Positions 27,504 to 38,298 of a DNA stretch of 46,758 bases are shown piece by piece. A program made the position numbers and the translations under genes. The stretch spans positions 1 through 46,758 of the forward strand of contig CACBCU010000007.1 in assembly GCA_902537895.1 (NCBI GenBank). The letters run 5' to 3'. The DNA comes from an uncultured Pelagibacteraceae bacterium (GTDB lineage: Bacteria; Pseudomonadota; Alphaproteobacteria; Pelagibacterales; Pelagibacteraceae). The number at the start of each line of letters is the position of its first letter. The stretch's first letter is position 1. The notes below the pieces were generated by a model. The model searched no databases, was not told where the DNA came from, and was given only the letters and a program-made list of their open reading frames with translations.

Positions 27504-28874
27504 TTAATCAAACTTCATTTTTTGAATAAAGTTATTTAAATCTTCAGGAGTCCCCAATCCCCACATTTTATCTACTTTATGTATTTTTATTTTTTTATTT
27601 TTCAATAGAAATTCATTATAAACGGGACAGACATAAAATTCGTTATTCACTCTAATATTTTTTTTAATCATTTCCTCAGCAGATTTTACGTAATCTGAAC
27701 CGTGTTTCCAATAATAAACTCCAACTGTCGCATTCTTTGAAATTACTTTTTTTTCTGCAACTTCTGTCACGAATCCTTTCTCATTACATTTTGCATAAGA
27801 CCATTTTGGATGGATTGCCTCAAAAGTTAAAATTGCGCCATCCAAATTTTTTGAGTTGAAATCATATAATGCTTTTGAACTATTCCAACTAATATATTGA
27901 TCGGAGTTTGCAATTATTAATGGATCATCATTGTTAATAAATTTTTTAGCTAACAATGTTGTGCAAGCTGCTCCCTCTGTTAAATGATCTAATTCAATAA
28001 TTTTGCAATTTGGTTGTAAGATTTTTAAAACACTTTTAATATTGTATTTTTCCTGGTGTTCTTTTTGAATAATAAATATGTAATTAGCTTTTAAATTTAA
28101 ACTTTCAATTACCCATTGTATCATTGGTTTATTGTCAATCTCAATTAAAGGTTTTGGGAATATATAACCAGCATCAAAAAATCTTTTGCCTGCTCCTGCC
28201 ATAGGAATTAAGATATTCATCTTATTATCTTCCCATGATACATTTTTTTTATTAGTCATTTTTTTTGAAGTTAAGTTTAGCCTAATCTTCTTCAAATCTA
28301 ATTCTTCAATTCTTTTAATAGGTAAAAGTTTAGCCCCAGAGGAAATTGCAGCTTCTCTTCCATAATGAGAGTCTTCGATTATTAGTGCTTCTGACGGATA
28401 TATCCCAAACTTAATAAAAATTCTTAGATAAATTTCTGGATTCGGCTTTGGTTTGTTAATGTCCTCATTTGATAATTTAAAGTCTACGTACTTTTCAATT
28501 CCAAGTTTATTTAAACAAATGTTTAAAGTAGAATTTACAGCATTTGTAGCTACAACAATTTTATATTTATTGTGTAAATTTTTCATAATTTTTATTATCT
28601 TATTATTTTTTTTGATTCTTTTTTTAAGAATTTCTGATGTTATTTTTTGCTTGAATTTTTGTATTTTTGAAAAAAATTTTTTAGGAAGTTTTTTAGTTTT
28701 TTGAAGAAGTTTTAATTTTTCAATTGTAGGCAAACCATCGAAAATTTTTACGTGATCATCAATAGAAATTTCCTCAAATTTGTATTTTTTCAACGCTGAA
28801 TTTAAGGCTTCAAAATGTATTAATTTTGTATCAACTAATACTCCATCAAGGTCAAATATTATAATCTTTATCAT
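27504..28874 (-). CDS. HAD-family phosphatase fused to a sugar-1-phosphate-type nucleotidyltransferase
   Basis: A 456-residue fusion. Residues 1-200 are a HAD subfamily IA phosphatase: motif I FDLDGVLVD with Asp8 and Asp10, motif II VVATNA (Thr110), motif III Lys in NKPKPNPEIY, motif IV IIEDSHYG (Glu167, Asp168). Residues 219-456 are a GT-A-like nucleotidyltransferase opening with MNILIPMAGAGKRFFDAG, followed by FPKPLIEIDNKPMIQW and IIANSDQYI. Together these suggest that one protein dephosphorylates an intermediate and activates a sugar or polyol phosphate to an NDP derivative for surface glycan. The join (about 201-218) contains a Met at 206, so the second domain could also be translated separately. 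It forms an operon with the GDPD-like gene, 3 bases away. Confidence 0.85.
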   Translation of the reverse strand: MIKIIIFDLDGVLVDTKLIHFEALNSALKKYKFEEISIDDHVKIFDGLPTIEKLKLLQKTKKLPKKFFSKIQKFKQKITSEILKKRIKKNNKIIKIMKNLHNKYKIVVATNAVNSTLNICLNKLGIEKYVDFKLSNEDINKPKPNPEIYLRIFIKFGIYPSEALIIEDSHYGREAAISSGAKLLPIKRIEELDLKKIRLNLTSKKMTNKKNVSWEDNKMNILIPMAGAGKRFFDAGYIFPKPLIEIDNKPMIQWVIESLNLKANYIFIIQKEHQEKYNIKSVLKILQPNCKIIELDHLTEGAACTTLLAKKFINNDDPLIIANSDQYISWNSSKALYDFNSKNLDGAILTFEAIHPKWSYAKCNEKGFVTEVAEKKVISKNATVGVYYWKHGSDYVKSAEEMIKKNIRVNNEFYVCPVYNEFLLKNKKIKIHKVDKMWGLGTPEDLNNFIQKMKFD

Positions 28875-28877
28875 GAT

Positions 28878-29303
28878 TTATTTGTATTTTCCTATAAAAT
28901 CTGAACAAATACCCGAACAATCTATTTTTTTATAATTAACTCTTTCTGGCAAAACACAAATACTCTTAGGTAGTATTTTTTTCCCTGGATATGTCCATAT
29001 ATATCCTTTACTTGTAATAGTATAATCATCTTCTTGGTGCCAAAAATAATGCGCCTCAATTTGATCTAAAGCTATTAAAGCTTCATTCGTCTTTGCGTGA
29101 CACCATATTTTATCATTTTGGAGGAATTTTTTGTCAATTTCAAATTGATTAAAATCATGACCTAGAAAGAACTTGCCGTTTTCAAATCTTACATCTACTT
29201 CAACATCAAATCCATACTTCAGCGCTTCATTTATATAATCGGGACTATTTTCTCTGTCCTTTTCAATACTATCAATATTTCCTCGATGTGAAATCAAATA
29301 CAT
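28878..29303 (-). CDS. Short glycerophosphodiester-phosphodiesterase-like protein
   Basis: The 141 residues resemble the N-terminal half of a GDPD TIM barrel: YLISHRGN with the catalytic His-Arg, EN followed by ALKYGFDVEVDV (Glu and Asp metal ligands) and FFLGHD. The second half (WCHAKTNEALIAL, YFWHQEDDYTITSKGYIWT, SGICSDFIGKY) matches a short GDPD-related family that, as I recall it, occurs in capsule/LPS gene clusters. Full GDPDs are about 240 residues, so this is either a distinct small family or reduced. ATG 29303 is preferred over an upstream in-frame TTG because MYLISHRGN is the natural N-terminus. A TATATT about 10 bases upstream would make the transcript nearly leaderless. It is divergent from tRNA-Ser. 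Confidence 0.72.
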   Translation of the reverse strand: MYLISHRGNIDSIEKDRENSPDYINEALKYGFDVEVDVRFENGKFFLGHDFNQFEIDKKFLQNDKIWCHAKTNEALIALDQIEAHYFWHQEDDYTITSKGYIWTYPGKKILPKSICVLPERVNYKKIDCSGICSDFIGKYK

Positions 29304-29326
29304 ATATATACTTAATATAATCAATT

Positions 29327-29354
29327 TTGTTTTTAATAACTATTAGATTATACA
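29327..29354 (+). promoter_or_regulatory. Candidate promoter for tRNA-Ser
   Basis: TTGTTT (29327-29332) and TATACA (29349-29354) are separated by 16 bp and would start transcription near 29361, about 7 bases before the mature tRNA 5' end. It lies in the 64-bp divergent spacer shared with the GDPD-like gene. Confidence 0.4.
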
Positions 29355-29367
29355 TCTAGTATTATAT

Positions 29368-29457
29368 GGAGAGGTGGCCGAGTGGTTGAAGGCGCACGCT
29401 TGGAAAGCGTGTATAGAGGAAACTCTATCATGGGTTCGAATCCCATTCTCTCCGCCA
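29368..29457 (+). tRNA. tRNA-Ser (anticodon GGA, CCA encoded)
   Basis: A complete class II tRNA of 90 nt. The acceptor GGAGAGG pairs with TCTCTCC (one G-U). The anticodon stem CACGC/GCGTG encloses loop TTGGAAA, giving GGA (decodes UCC/UCU). A long variable arm (TATAGAG...CTCTATC) and T-arm TGGG-TTCGAAT-CCCA are present. Discriminator G is followed by encoded CCA, diagnostic of tRNA-Ser. Confidence 0.97.
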
Positions 29458-29519
29458 TGAAAAAAATCAGTGTTTTCAACCTTAATTAAGTCATTTTAAT
29501 TCACGTAATATATTATAAG

Positions 29520-32892
<3,373 letters not shown>

Positions 32893-32896
<4 letters not shown>

Positions 32897-34698
32897 TGAT
32901 ATTTATTTTTTTTATCAAATAAGTTACTTAATTGTGAAATCATAACGTCACCCAATTCATTAACATCAGTAATTTTTATTGCACGATTGTAATATCTAGA
33001 CACATCGTGACCAATACCTATCGCTAAAATATCAATTTCTGTTTTATCTTCTATAAATCTAACAATTTTTTTCAAATGTTTCTCTAGAAAATCTCCTGAA
33101 TTTACTGAAAGTGTAGAGTCATCGACTGGCGCCCCATCAGAAATAACCATTAGAATTTTTCTTTCCTCTCTCCTTTTTTGGAGTCTACTAAATGCCCAAG
33201 ATATTGCTTCTCCATCAATATTCTCTTTTAACAAACCTTCTTTTAACATTAACCCTAAATTATTTTTTGCTTGTCTCCATTGGGTATCTGCACTTTTATA
33301 AATTATATGTCTTAAATCGTTCAGTCTTCCGGGAGTTTTGGGTTTTCCATTTTTATTCCAAAATTCTCTACTTTGACCACCTTTCCAATTTTTTGTAGTA
33401 AAGCCTAATATTTCAACTTTCACAGAACAGCGCTCTAAAGTTCTAGATAAAATATCAGCACAAATAGCCGCTATTGTAATTGGACGCCCCCGCATTGAAC
33501 CAGAATTATCAATTAACAAAGTCACAACAGTATCTTTAAAATCGAAGTCTTTTTCTTTTTTAAAAGATAAGGAGTTAAATGGGTCCATTATAACTCTTGG
33601 TAATTTTGAACTATCTAATAAACCCTCTTCTAAATCAAAATCCCATGAACGATTTTGTTTTGCTAGTAATTGTCGTTGTAATTTGTTAGCTAATTTAGTC
33701 ACAACATCATGAAAACCAATTAATTGTTGATCTAGAGTCTTCCTAAGTTTGTTAGCATCTTCGGTATTTTCGAGCTTTTCCGCTTTAATTATCTCATCAA
33801 ATTGTTTTGTATATATTTTATAATCTAGATCTAGATTCTTTATATTTTTTTTTTGTATTGATTGTTCGCTCGTTGTTTGATCCGACTCAGCTTCCAATAG
33901 TTCTTCGTCTAATCTATATTCATTAATATCGTAATCTGCTTCGATACTAACTTCATTCTTATTATCCTGATATTGATCTTTAGTGGTATCGTTATCACTA
34001 TTTTGATCCTGTCTTGAATTGTCATTTTGTGGATTATTTTCGTTTTCACTATTTATTTCTTCCTCATTATTTGTCTGGAATATTTCCATTTCTTGTAAAA
34101 TTTCAGAAAACTTGCTTGAGTATAGATTTTGGTCTTCAAGATTGTTTTTTAAGAAATTTAAGTGTCTCTCAATACTCTTGTCAAAATCATCTTCCCAAAA
34201 TTTTAAGATTTTTGATGATAAATTATCTAATCTTATACCATGAAATCTATTAATCATGTACAGCTCAAAAGCTTCAGATATATTTACATCTTCTTTAGTC
34301 TTTAAGGAATCTTTTTTACTATTAGAAATATTTAAATTGTAATTATTTTCAAAATTTTTTTTAATACCACTCAACATTTTACCTCCCAAATATTCATACC
34401 TAATTTTTTCTGCGATAGAGTAAAGTGATCTACAAGACGGATTTGAAGGTAAGTTTTTTTTATATATAATTTCGTCTGAAAATTTTTTTTTTAAAGCTTT
34501 AGAGTCTGACTTAGCTCTAGCTTTTATAAAATCATTTTTGTTATTTAGATTATCTATTTCAAAAGGATCGAATTTTTGAGGATCTTTATTTTTTGGATTT
34601 TCTTTGATATTAAAGTCTTCAGATATAACCTTTATAGTTGATGTAAGAGCTTGCTTAAATTTTTCTTTAATTTCAGTATTATTACGATTTTTAGTCAT
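32893..34698 (-). CDS. cobT: CobT-like VWA protein (cobaltochelatase subunit family)
   Basis: A 601-residue CobT homologue. The N-terminal helical domain (about 1-205) is followed by an acidic, Asn/Gln/Ser-rich linker (about 206-285) typical of CobT, and a C-terminal von Willebrand A domain with MIDAS residues Asp397, Ser399 and Ser401 in [11 protein letters not shown] and a second metal-binding Asp in [11 protein letters not shown]. In B12-making alphaproteobacteria, CobT and the AAA+ ATPase CobS form the chaperone-like ring that helps CobN insert cobalt. No cobN or other cob gene lies in this window. cobT overlaps cobS by one base, so the pair is made together. A general MoxR/VWA-type remodelling role is an alternative. 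Confidence 0.9.
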
Positions 34699-35672
34699 TA
34701 AATTTGAATATTTAAAAGTGATTCCGGCAATTCTTCACCAAAACATCTTTGATAATATTCAGCAATAATATTTTTTTCCACTTCGTCACATTTATTTAAA
34801 AAAGTTAACCTGAAGGCATAACCAGTATCTTTGAATATTTCTGTATTTTCTGCCCAGTGAAGAACAGTTCTGGGACTCATAACAGTTGATATGTCTCCAG
34901 CAACAAACCCTTTTCTTGTGAGTGATGCTACTTTTATCATATTTGCAATTATATCCTTGCCTTTAGAGTTATTAAAATTCTTATTTTTTGCTAAGATGAT
35001 CTCCATTTCTTTTTCAAGACTTAAGTAATTCAGAGTAGTTACAATATTCCACCTATCCATTTGTCCTTGATTTATTTGTTGAGTACCGTGGTATAGACCG
35101 CTAGTATCACCTAGTCCTATAGTGTTTGAAGTTGCAAATAATCTAAAATACTTATTTTGTCTCAATACTTTGTTTTTATCAAGAAGTGTAAAATTTCCCT
35201 CTGACTCAAGCACTCTTTGAATGACAAACATTACATCTGGTCTACCAGCATCATACTCATCAAAAACTAAAGCAATCGGGTTTTGTATAGACCAGGGAAG
35301 AATTCCTTCTTTAAATTCAGTGACTTGTTTACCATCTTTTAAGACAATCGCGTCTTTACCAATTAAATCAATTCTACTTATATGACTGTCAAGATTTACC
35401 CTAATACAAGGCCAATTTAATCTTGCAGCAATTTGCTCAATATGAGTAGATTTACCAGTACCATGGTATCCTTGAATTAAAACTCTTTTATTAAACGCAA
35501 AACCTGAAATAATGGCTAATGTTGTATCTTTGTCAAATTTGTAATTTTTATCTATTTCAGGCACGTAATCATTTTTTTTAGAAAAGGCTTCGACTTCCAT
35601 TTCGGAGTCTATTCCAAAAGTTTGCTTGATTGAAACTTTTATATCTGGTTTTAGATCAATATTAGGTGTCAA
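34698..35672 (-). CDS. cobS: CobS-like AAA+ ATPase (cobaltochelatase subunit family)
   Basis: A 324-residue MoxR-clade AAA+ ATPase. Walker A is GYHGTGKST (residues 68-76, Lys74), Walker [15 protein letters not shown] (Asp138, Glu139), sensor 1 [11 protein letters not shown] and an arginine-rich sensor 2 segment in [14 protein letters not shown]. This matches CobS of the aerobic cobaltochelatase, which forms a hexamer under CobT. It is flanked upstream by a J-domain protein whose 3' end overlaps it by 11 bases. As with cobT, no cobalamin biosynthesis genes are nearby, so the client is uncertain. Confidence 0.92.
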   Translation of the reverse strand: MTPNIDLKPDIKVSIKQTFGIDSEMEVEAFSKKNDYVPEIDKNYKFDKDTTLAIISGFAFNKRVLIQGYHGTGKSTHIEQIAARLNWPCIRVNLDSHISRIDLIGKDAIVLKDGKQVTEFKEGILPWSIQNPIALVFDEYDAGRPDVMFVIQRVLESEGNFTLLDKNKVLRQNKYFRLFATSNTIGLGDTSGLYHGTQQINQGQMDRWNIVTTLNYLSLEKEMEIILAKNKNFNNSKGKDIIANMIKVASLTRKGFVAGDISTVMSPRTVLHWAENTEIFKDTGYAFRLTFLNKCDEVEKNIIAEYYQRCFGEELPESLLNIQI

Positions 35673-36189
35673 TTTTTTCTCTATAAGTGTTTTTTAATTG
35701 TGTATATGCTAAAGTTATTAGTTTAAGTTTTTCTTCATATTTTTTATTTCCTGAATTCATATCAGGGTGAAATTTTTTGACAAGTGTTTTGAATTTTTTT
35801 TGTATTTTCACCCATTTCATACCAACTGTCAATCCAAGCATTTCAAAAGCTTTTATATCTTTATTATCAAATTTAAATTGACGCATATGATTAAAATTAC
35901 TCTTAAATTTTTTACTATCAAATTCATCTTTTAAAGTATTATTCCATAGCACTTTAAAGAAATTGTCTGAAGAGCTAAAGCTTTGAGTTGGTTTATGCCA
36001 CGTCATATCTGATTTTAAAAAATTCATTATTTGATCATCATTCATGCCAGAAAAGTAATTCCAATTTTTATTAAATTCTTTTACATGTTTTAGGCATAAC
36101 ATTCTGAACTTTTTGCTATTATCCCTTTCAACTGGCGCTTTATATTCACCCACCTCTTTACAATTATTCCAATCACAAATATTTTTCAT
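35662..36189 (-). CDS. J-domain protein with N-terminal zinc-finger-like motif
   Basis: A 175-residue DnaJ-related co-chaperone. The J domain is C-terminal (about 112-172) and retains the essential HPD tripeptide at 141-143 in VKKFHPDMNSG, so it should stimulate a DnaK ATPase. The N-terminus has Cys5, Cys10, Cys32 and His35 (CDWNNC ... LCLKHV), a plausible zinc site. It lacks the Gly/Phe and CxxCxGxG regions of true DnaJ. The gene heads the J-cobS-cobT operon and is divergent from bolA across 17 bp, an arrangement I recall as conserved in alphaproteobacteria. A client-delivery role for the CobS/CobT ring is an inference. Confidence 0.88.
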   Translation of the reverse strand: MKNICDWNNCKEVGEYKAPVERDNSKKFRMLCLKHVKEFNKNWNYFSGMNDDQIMNFLKSDMTWHKPTQSFSSSDNFFKVLWNNTLKDEFDSKKFKSNFNHMRQFKFDNKDIKAFEMLGLTVGMKWVKIQKKFKTLVKKFHPDMNSGNKKYEEKLKLITLAYTQLKNTYREKIDT

Positions 36190-36190
36190 G

Positions 36191-36205
36191 ATATATTAAA
36201 TATAT
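36191..36205. promoter_or_regulatory. Palindromic bidirectional -10 element between the J-protein gene and bolA
   Basis: ATATATT-A-AATATAT is a perfect 15-bp palindrome filling the 17-bp divergent spacer. It presents TATATT in each direction: 36192-36197 on plus, 36204-36199 on minus. Each -10 would start transcription at or within a few bases of the respective ATG, implying leaderless mRNAs and -35 regions inside the opposite coding sequence. In such AT-rich DNA this may be chance, but both genes must have their promoters here or inside one another. Confidence 0.35.
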
Positions 36206-36206
36206 A

Positions 36207-36467
36207 ATGAATATAAATGATTTAATTGCAATCGTAAAAAAAAAATTGGAAAATAAGATCGTTATAGAGAACATTAAGATTGAGGATAAATCCTTTCTTC
36301 ACACTAAACATAAAGGTAACGATAAAAAAAAATTTCATTTGAAAGTTTTGATAAATTCAAAAGAACTCTCAAAAATGAACAGAATTCAAAGCACTAAAAA
36401 AATTTATAAAATTTTAGATAAAGAATTAAAAAATTATATTCACTCAATACAGATTTTAATTACTTAG
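36207..36467 (+). CDS. bolA: BolA family protein
   Basis: An 86-residue BolA-like protein, a small class II KH-like alpha/beta fold that with monothiol glutaredoxins takes part in Fe-S cluster handling and stress responses. Seen: an N-terminal helix (DLIAIVKKKLENKI), the central HTKHKGNDKKKFHLKVLI strand/loop with the invariant-type His, and the C-terminal segment KNYIHSIQILI corresponding to the usual IHALxI-type end. Length is normal. It is divergent from the J-domain gene and convergent with aroB, which it overlaps by 12 bases. No ribosome binding site precedes the ATG. Confidence 0.88.
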   Translation: MNINDLIAIVKKKLENKIVIENIKIEDKSFLHTKHKGNDKKKFHLKVLINSKELSKMNRIQSTKKIYKILDKELKNYIHSIQILIT

Positions 36468-37562
36468 CTCTTTAATTAGAAATATTTTCAACTTTTTTCT
36501 GTCAAATTTTTTATCAATTATAGGAGTTCCAATTCTTTTTAATAAGACTAAATTCATTTTATTTGTAATATTTTTTTTATCATTAATCATAAATGACACA
36601 ATTTTGTTTATATCTTTTAAGAAAAAATATTTTTTTATATCATTTGGTAAACAAAAATTTTTAATATGATTTGTAATTATTTTGAATTCATTTAAAGATA
36701 AGAAATTAGTTGATTTACTGAATTTAAGGGCTGTGCTCATTCCAAGGATCACAGCTTCACCATGATTTAATTTTTTAGAAAAGTTCAAGCTGGCCTCATA
36801 TGCGTGTGCAAATGTATGGCCAAAATTTAAGATTTTTCTTATATTTTTTTCTTTTACGTCCTTTTCAACAATATCTTTTTTAATTTTACAACTTTCATAA
36901 ATAGTTTTTTCAATAAATGGAGATTTAAATTTTAAAATATTATTAAAATTTTTGTTTAAAAATAAAAAAAACTTTTTACTAGAAATTAAAGAATGTTTTA
37001 AAATTTCTCCATATCCGCATATAATTTCTCTTTTAGGAAGAGTTTTTAGAAATTCAGTATCACTTATGACTAATTTAGGTTGATAAAAACTTCCAATAAG
37101 ATTCTTACCTTGTTTGGTATTTACCCCAGTTTTACCACCTATTGAGGAGTCTACCTGAGCTAAAAGAGTAGTGGGTATATTAATAAATTTTAATCCTCTT
37201 TTAAAAAGACTTGCAGCGTATCCAGCAATGTCACCAGTTATACCACCACCAATACTTATTAAAATATCCTCCCTTGAAAAATTTTTGTTTAACAAAATTT
37301 CTAAAATTTTATTTGTAGTTCTTTGATTTTTATTTTTTTCACTTGCGTTTATGTAAAATATAAATACTTTTTTACCTTTTAATTTTTTCTTAATAATATC
37401 AATTTTTTTTTTTGGAACATTTCTGTCTAAAACAAGCAGGCATTTTATAAAATTAATTTTTTCATTTTTAATTATTTTTTTTAAATTTGAGATTAATCCT
37501 GCACCAATAAATATTGGATATTTTTCCTGATTTACTCTAACTACTAACTTTTTTGCTTTCAT
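36456..37562 (-). CDS. aroB: 3-dehydroquinate synthase
   Basis: Second enzyme of the shikimate pathway, converting DAHP to 3-dehydroquinate with NAD and a divalent metal. The 368 residues carry the NAD motif GGGITGDIAGYAAS (105-118), TTLLAQVDSSIGGKTGVN (131-148) and metal ligands in NFGHTFAHAYEA and LNHGEAV. The first Met at 37562 gives the normal N-terminus and overlaps aroK by 26 bases, a long overlap implying coupled translation. The sequence is very Lys-rich, typical for this genome. Confidence 0.96.
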   Translation of the reverse strand: MKAKKLVVRVNQEKYPIFIGAGLISNLKKIIKNEKINFIKCLLVLDRNVPKKKIDIIKKKLKGKKVFIFYINASEKNKNQRTTNKILEILLNKNFSREDILISIGGGITGDIAGYAASLFKRGLKFINIPTTLLAQVDSSIGGKTGVNTKQGKNLIGSFYQPKLVISDTEFLKTLPKREIICGYGEILKHSLISSKKFFLFLNKNFNNILKFKSPFIEKTIYESCKIKKDIVEKDVKEKNIRKILNFGHTFAHAYEASLNFSKKLNHGEAVILGMSTALKFSKSTNFLSLNEFKIITNHIKNFCLPNDIKKYFFLKDINKIVSFMINDKKNITNKMNLVLLKRIGTPIIDKKFDRKKLKIFLIKELSN

Positions 37563-38061
37563 AAATATTTATAATCCCATTTACTATCTCATTTTTTGAT
37601 AATTTTTCACAATTAATTTTATATTTTGATTTTGAATATACTACTGATCTTTTTTTTATTAAATTTACCAACTCATTAGTAGAAGACTTTAAAGCTATAG
37701 GTCTTTTTGTATTTCTTTTAATTCTTCGTATCAATGTTTTTGAACTCCAGTTTAACCAAAAAGACAAGTGACTTTTCAAAATTTCCTCTCTAATTTTTTT
37801 ATTAATGAATGCGCCGCCTCCCAAAGAAATAACAGTCGATCTTTTTTTTAAAATTTTAAGTGTAGTTTTTTCCTCAAAATCCCTAAAAAATTTTTCCCCT
37901 TTTTTTTCAAAAATATCGGAAATACTCATTTCTAATTCTTTTTCTATTATTTGATCTATATCATAAAACTTTAAATTAAGTTTTTTTGAAATTAATAGTC
38001 CTATACTGGTTTTACCAGATCCCATCATGCCTAAAAAAACAATATTTTCTTTTGATTCCAT
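37537..38061 (-). CDS. aroK: Shikimate kinase
   Basis: Phosphorylates shikimate at the 3-OH with ATP. The 174-residue P-loop kinase has Walker A GMMGSGKT (11-18, Lys17), the shikimate-binding Asp of DIDQIIE, FRDFEEKTT with the DxxER-like Arg/Glu, VISLGGGAF and the adenine-side RRIKRNTKRPIAL. Length is normal. First gene of aroK-aroB, which alphaproteobacteria usually keep as a pair. A 57-bp divergent spacer separates it from a small membrane ORF. Confidence 0.95.
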   Translation of the reverse strand: MESKENIVFLGMMGSGKTSIGLLISKKLNLKFYDIDQIIEKELEMSISDIFEKKGEKFFRDFEEKTTLKILKKRSTVISLGGGAFINKKIREEILKSHLSFWLNWSSKTLIRRIKRNTKRPIALKSSTNELVNLIKKRSVVYSKSKYKINCEKLSKNEIVNGIINIYESKKVSS

Positions 38062-38118
38062 AAGTTTCTATATTGAAAAAACACAAATATGTCTTAATTT
38101 GAAAATAATTAAAGTTAT

Positions 38119-38298
38119 ATGCAAATTTATAAAAAAACAAGTTCGAGACAAAGTTTAATTGGTATAGCAATAAAATTAACTTTAATTTTACTATTTATTC
38201 TTGGGATTGTTTTCTTTTTAAATAAAATTGAATTTCCAGCACCAAAAAAAGACATACAAAAAATAATACCTAATGAAAAATTTAAAATTGTTAAGTAA
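38119..38298 (+). CDS. Small single-pass membrane protein, function unknown
   Basis: A 59-residue ORF starting at ATG 38119. A basic N-terminus (MQIYKKTSSRQS) precedes one hydrophobic helix of about 22 residues (IAIKLTLILLFILGIVFFLN) and a short polar tail with Pro and Lys (EFPAPKKDIQK). It would be inner-membrane, N-in/C-out by the positive-inside rule. It overlaps the next gene by 26 bases, which also encodes an exported protein, so the two are likely co-translated and may work together. The helix does not look like low-complexity noise. I recognise no family. Confidence 0.6.
   Translation: MQIYKKTSSRQSLIGIAIKLTLILLFILGIVFFLNKIEFPAPKKDIQKIIPNEKFKIVK

Noticed and set aside
29304-29324. TTG start for the GDPD-like protein at 29324
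   Set aside because: ATG 29303 gives the expected MYLISHRGN start; the extra seven residues have no family support.
29368-29457. tRNA-Ser as an integration (att) site for the neighbouring polysaccharide-type genes
   Set aside because: Those genes lie on the 5' side of the tRNA. There is no integrase, and I found no duplicated tRNA 3' end within the flanking spacer.
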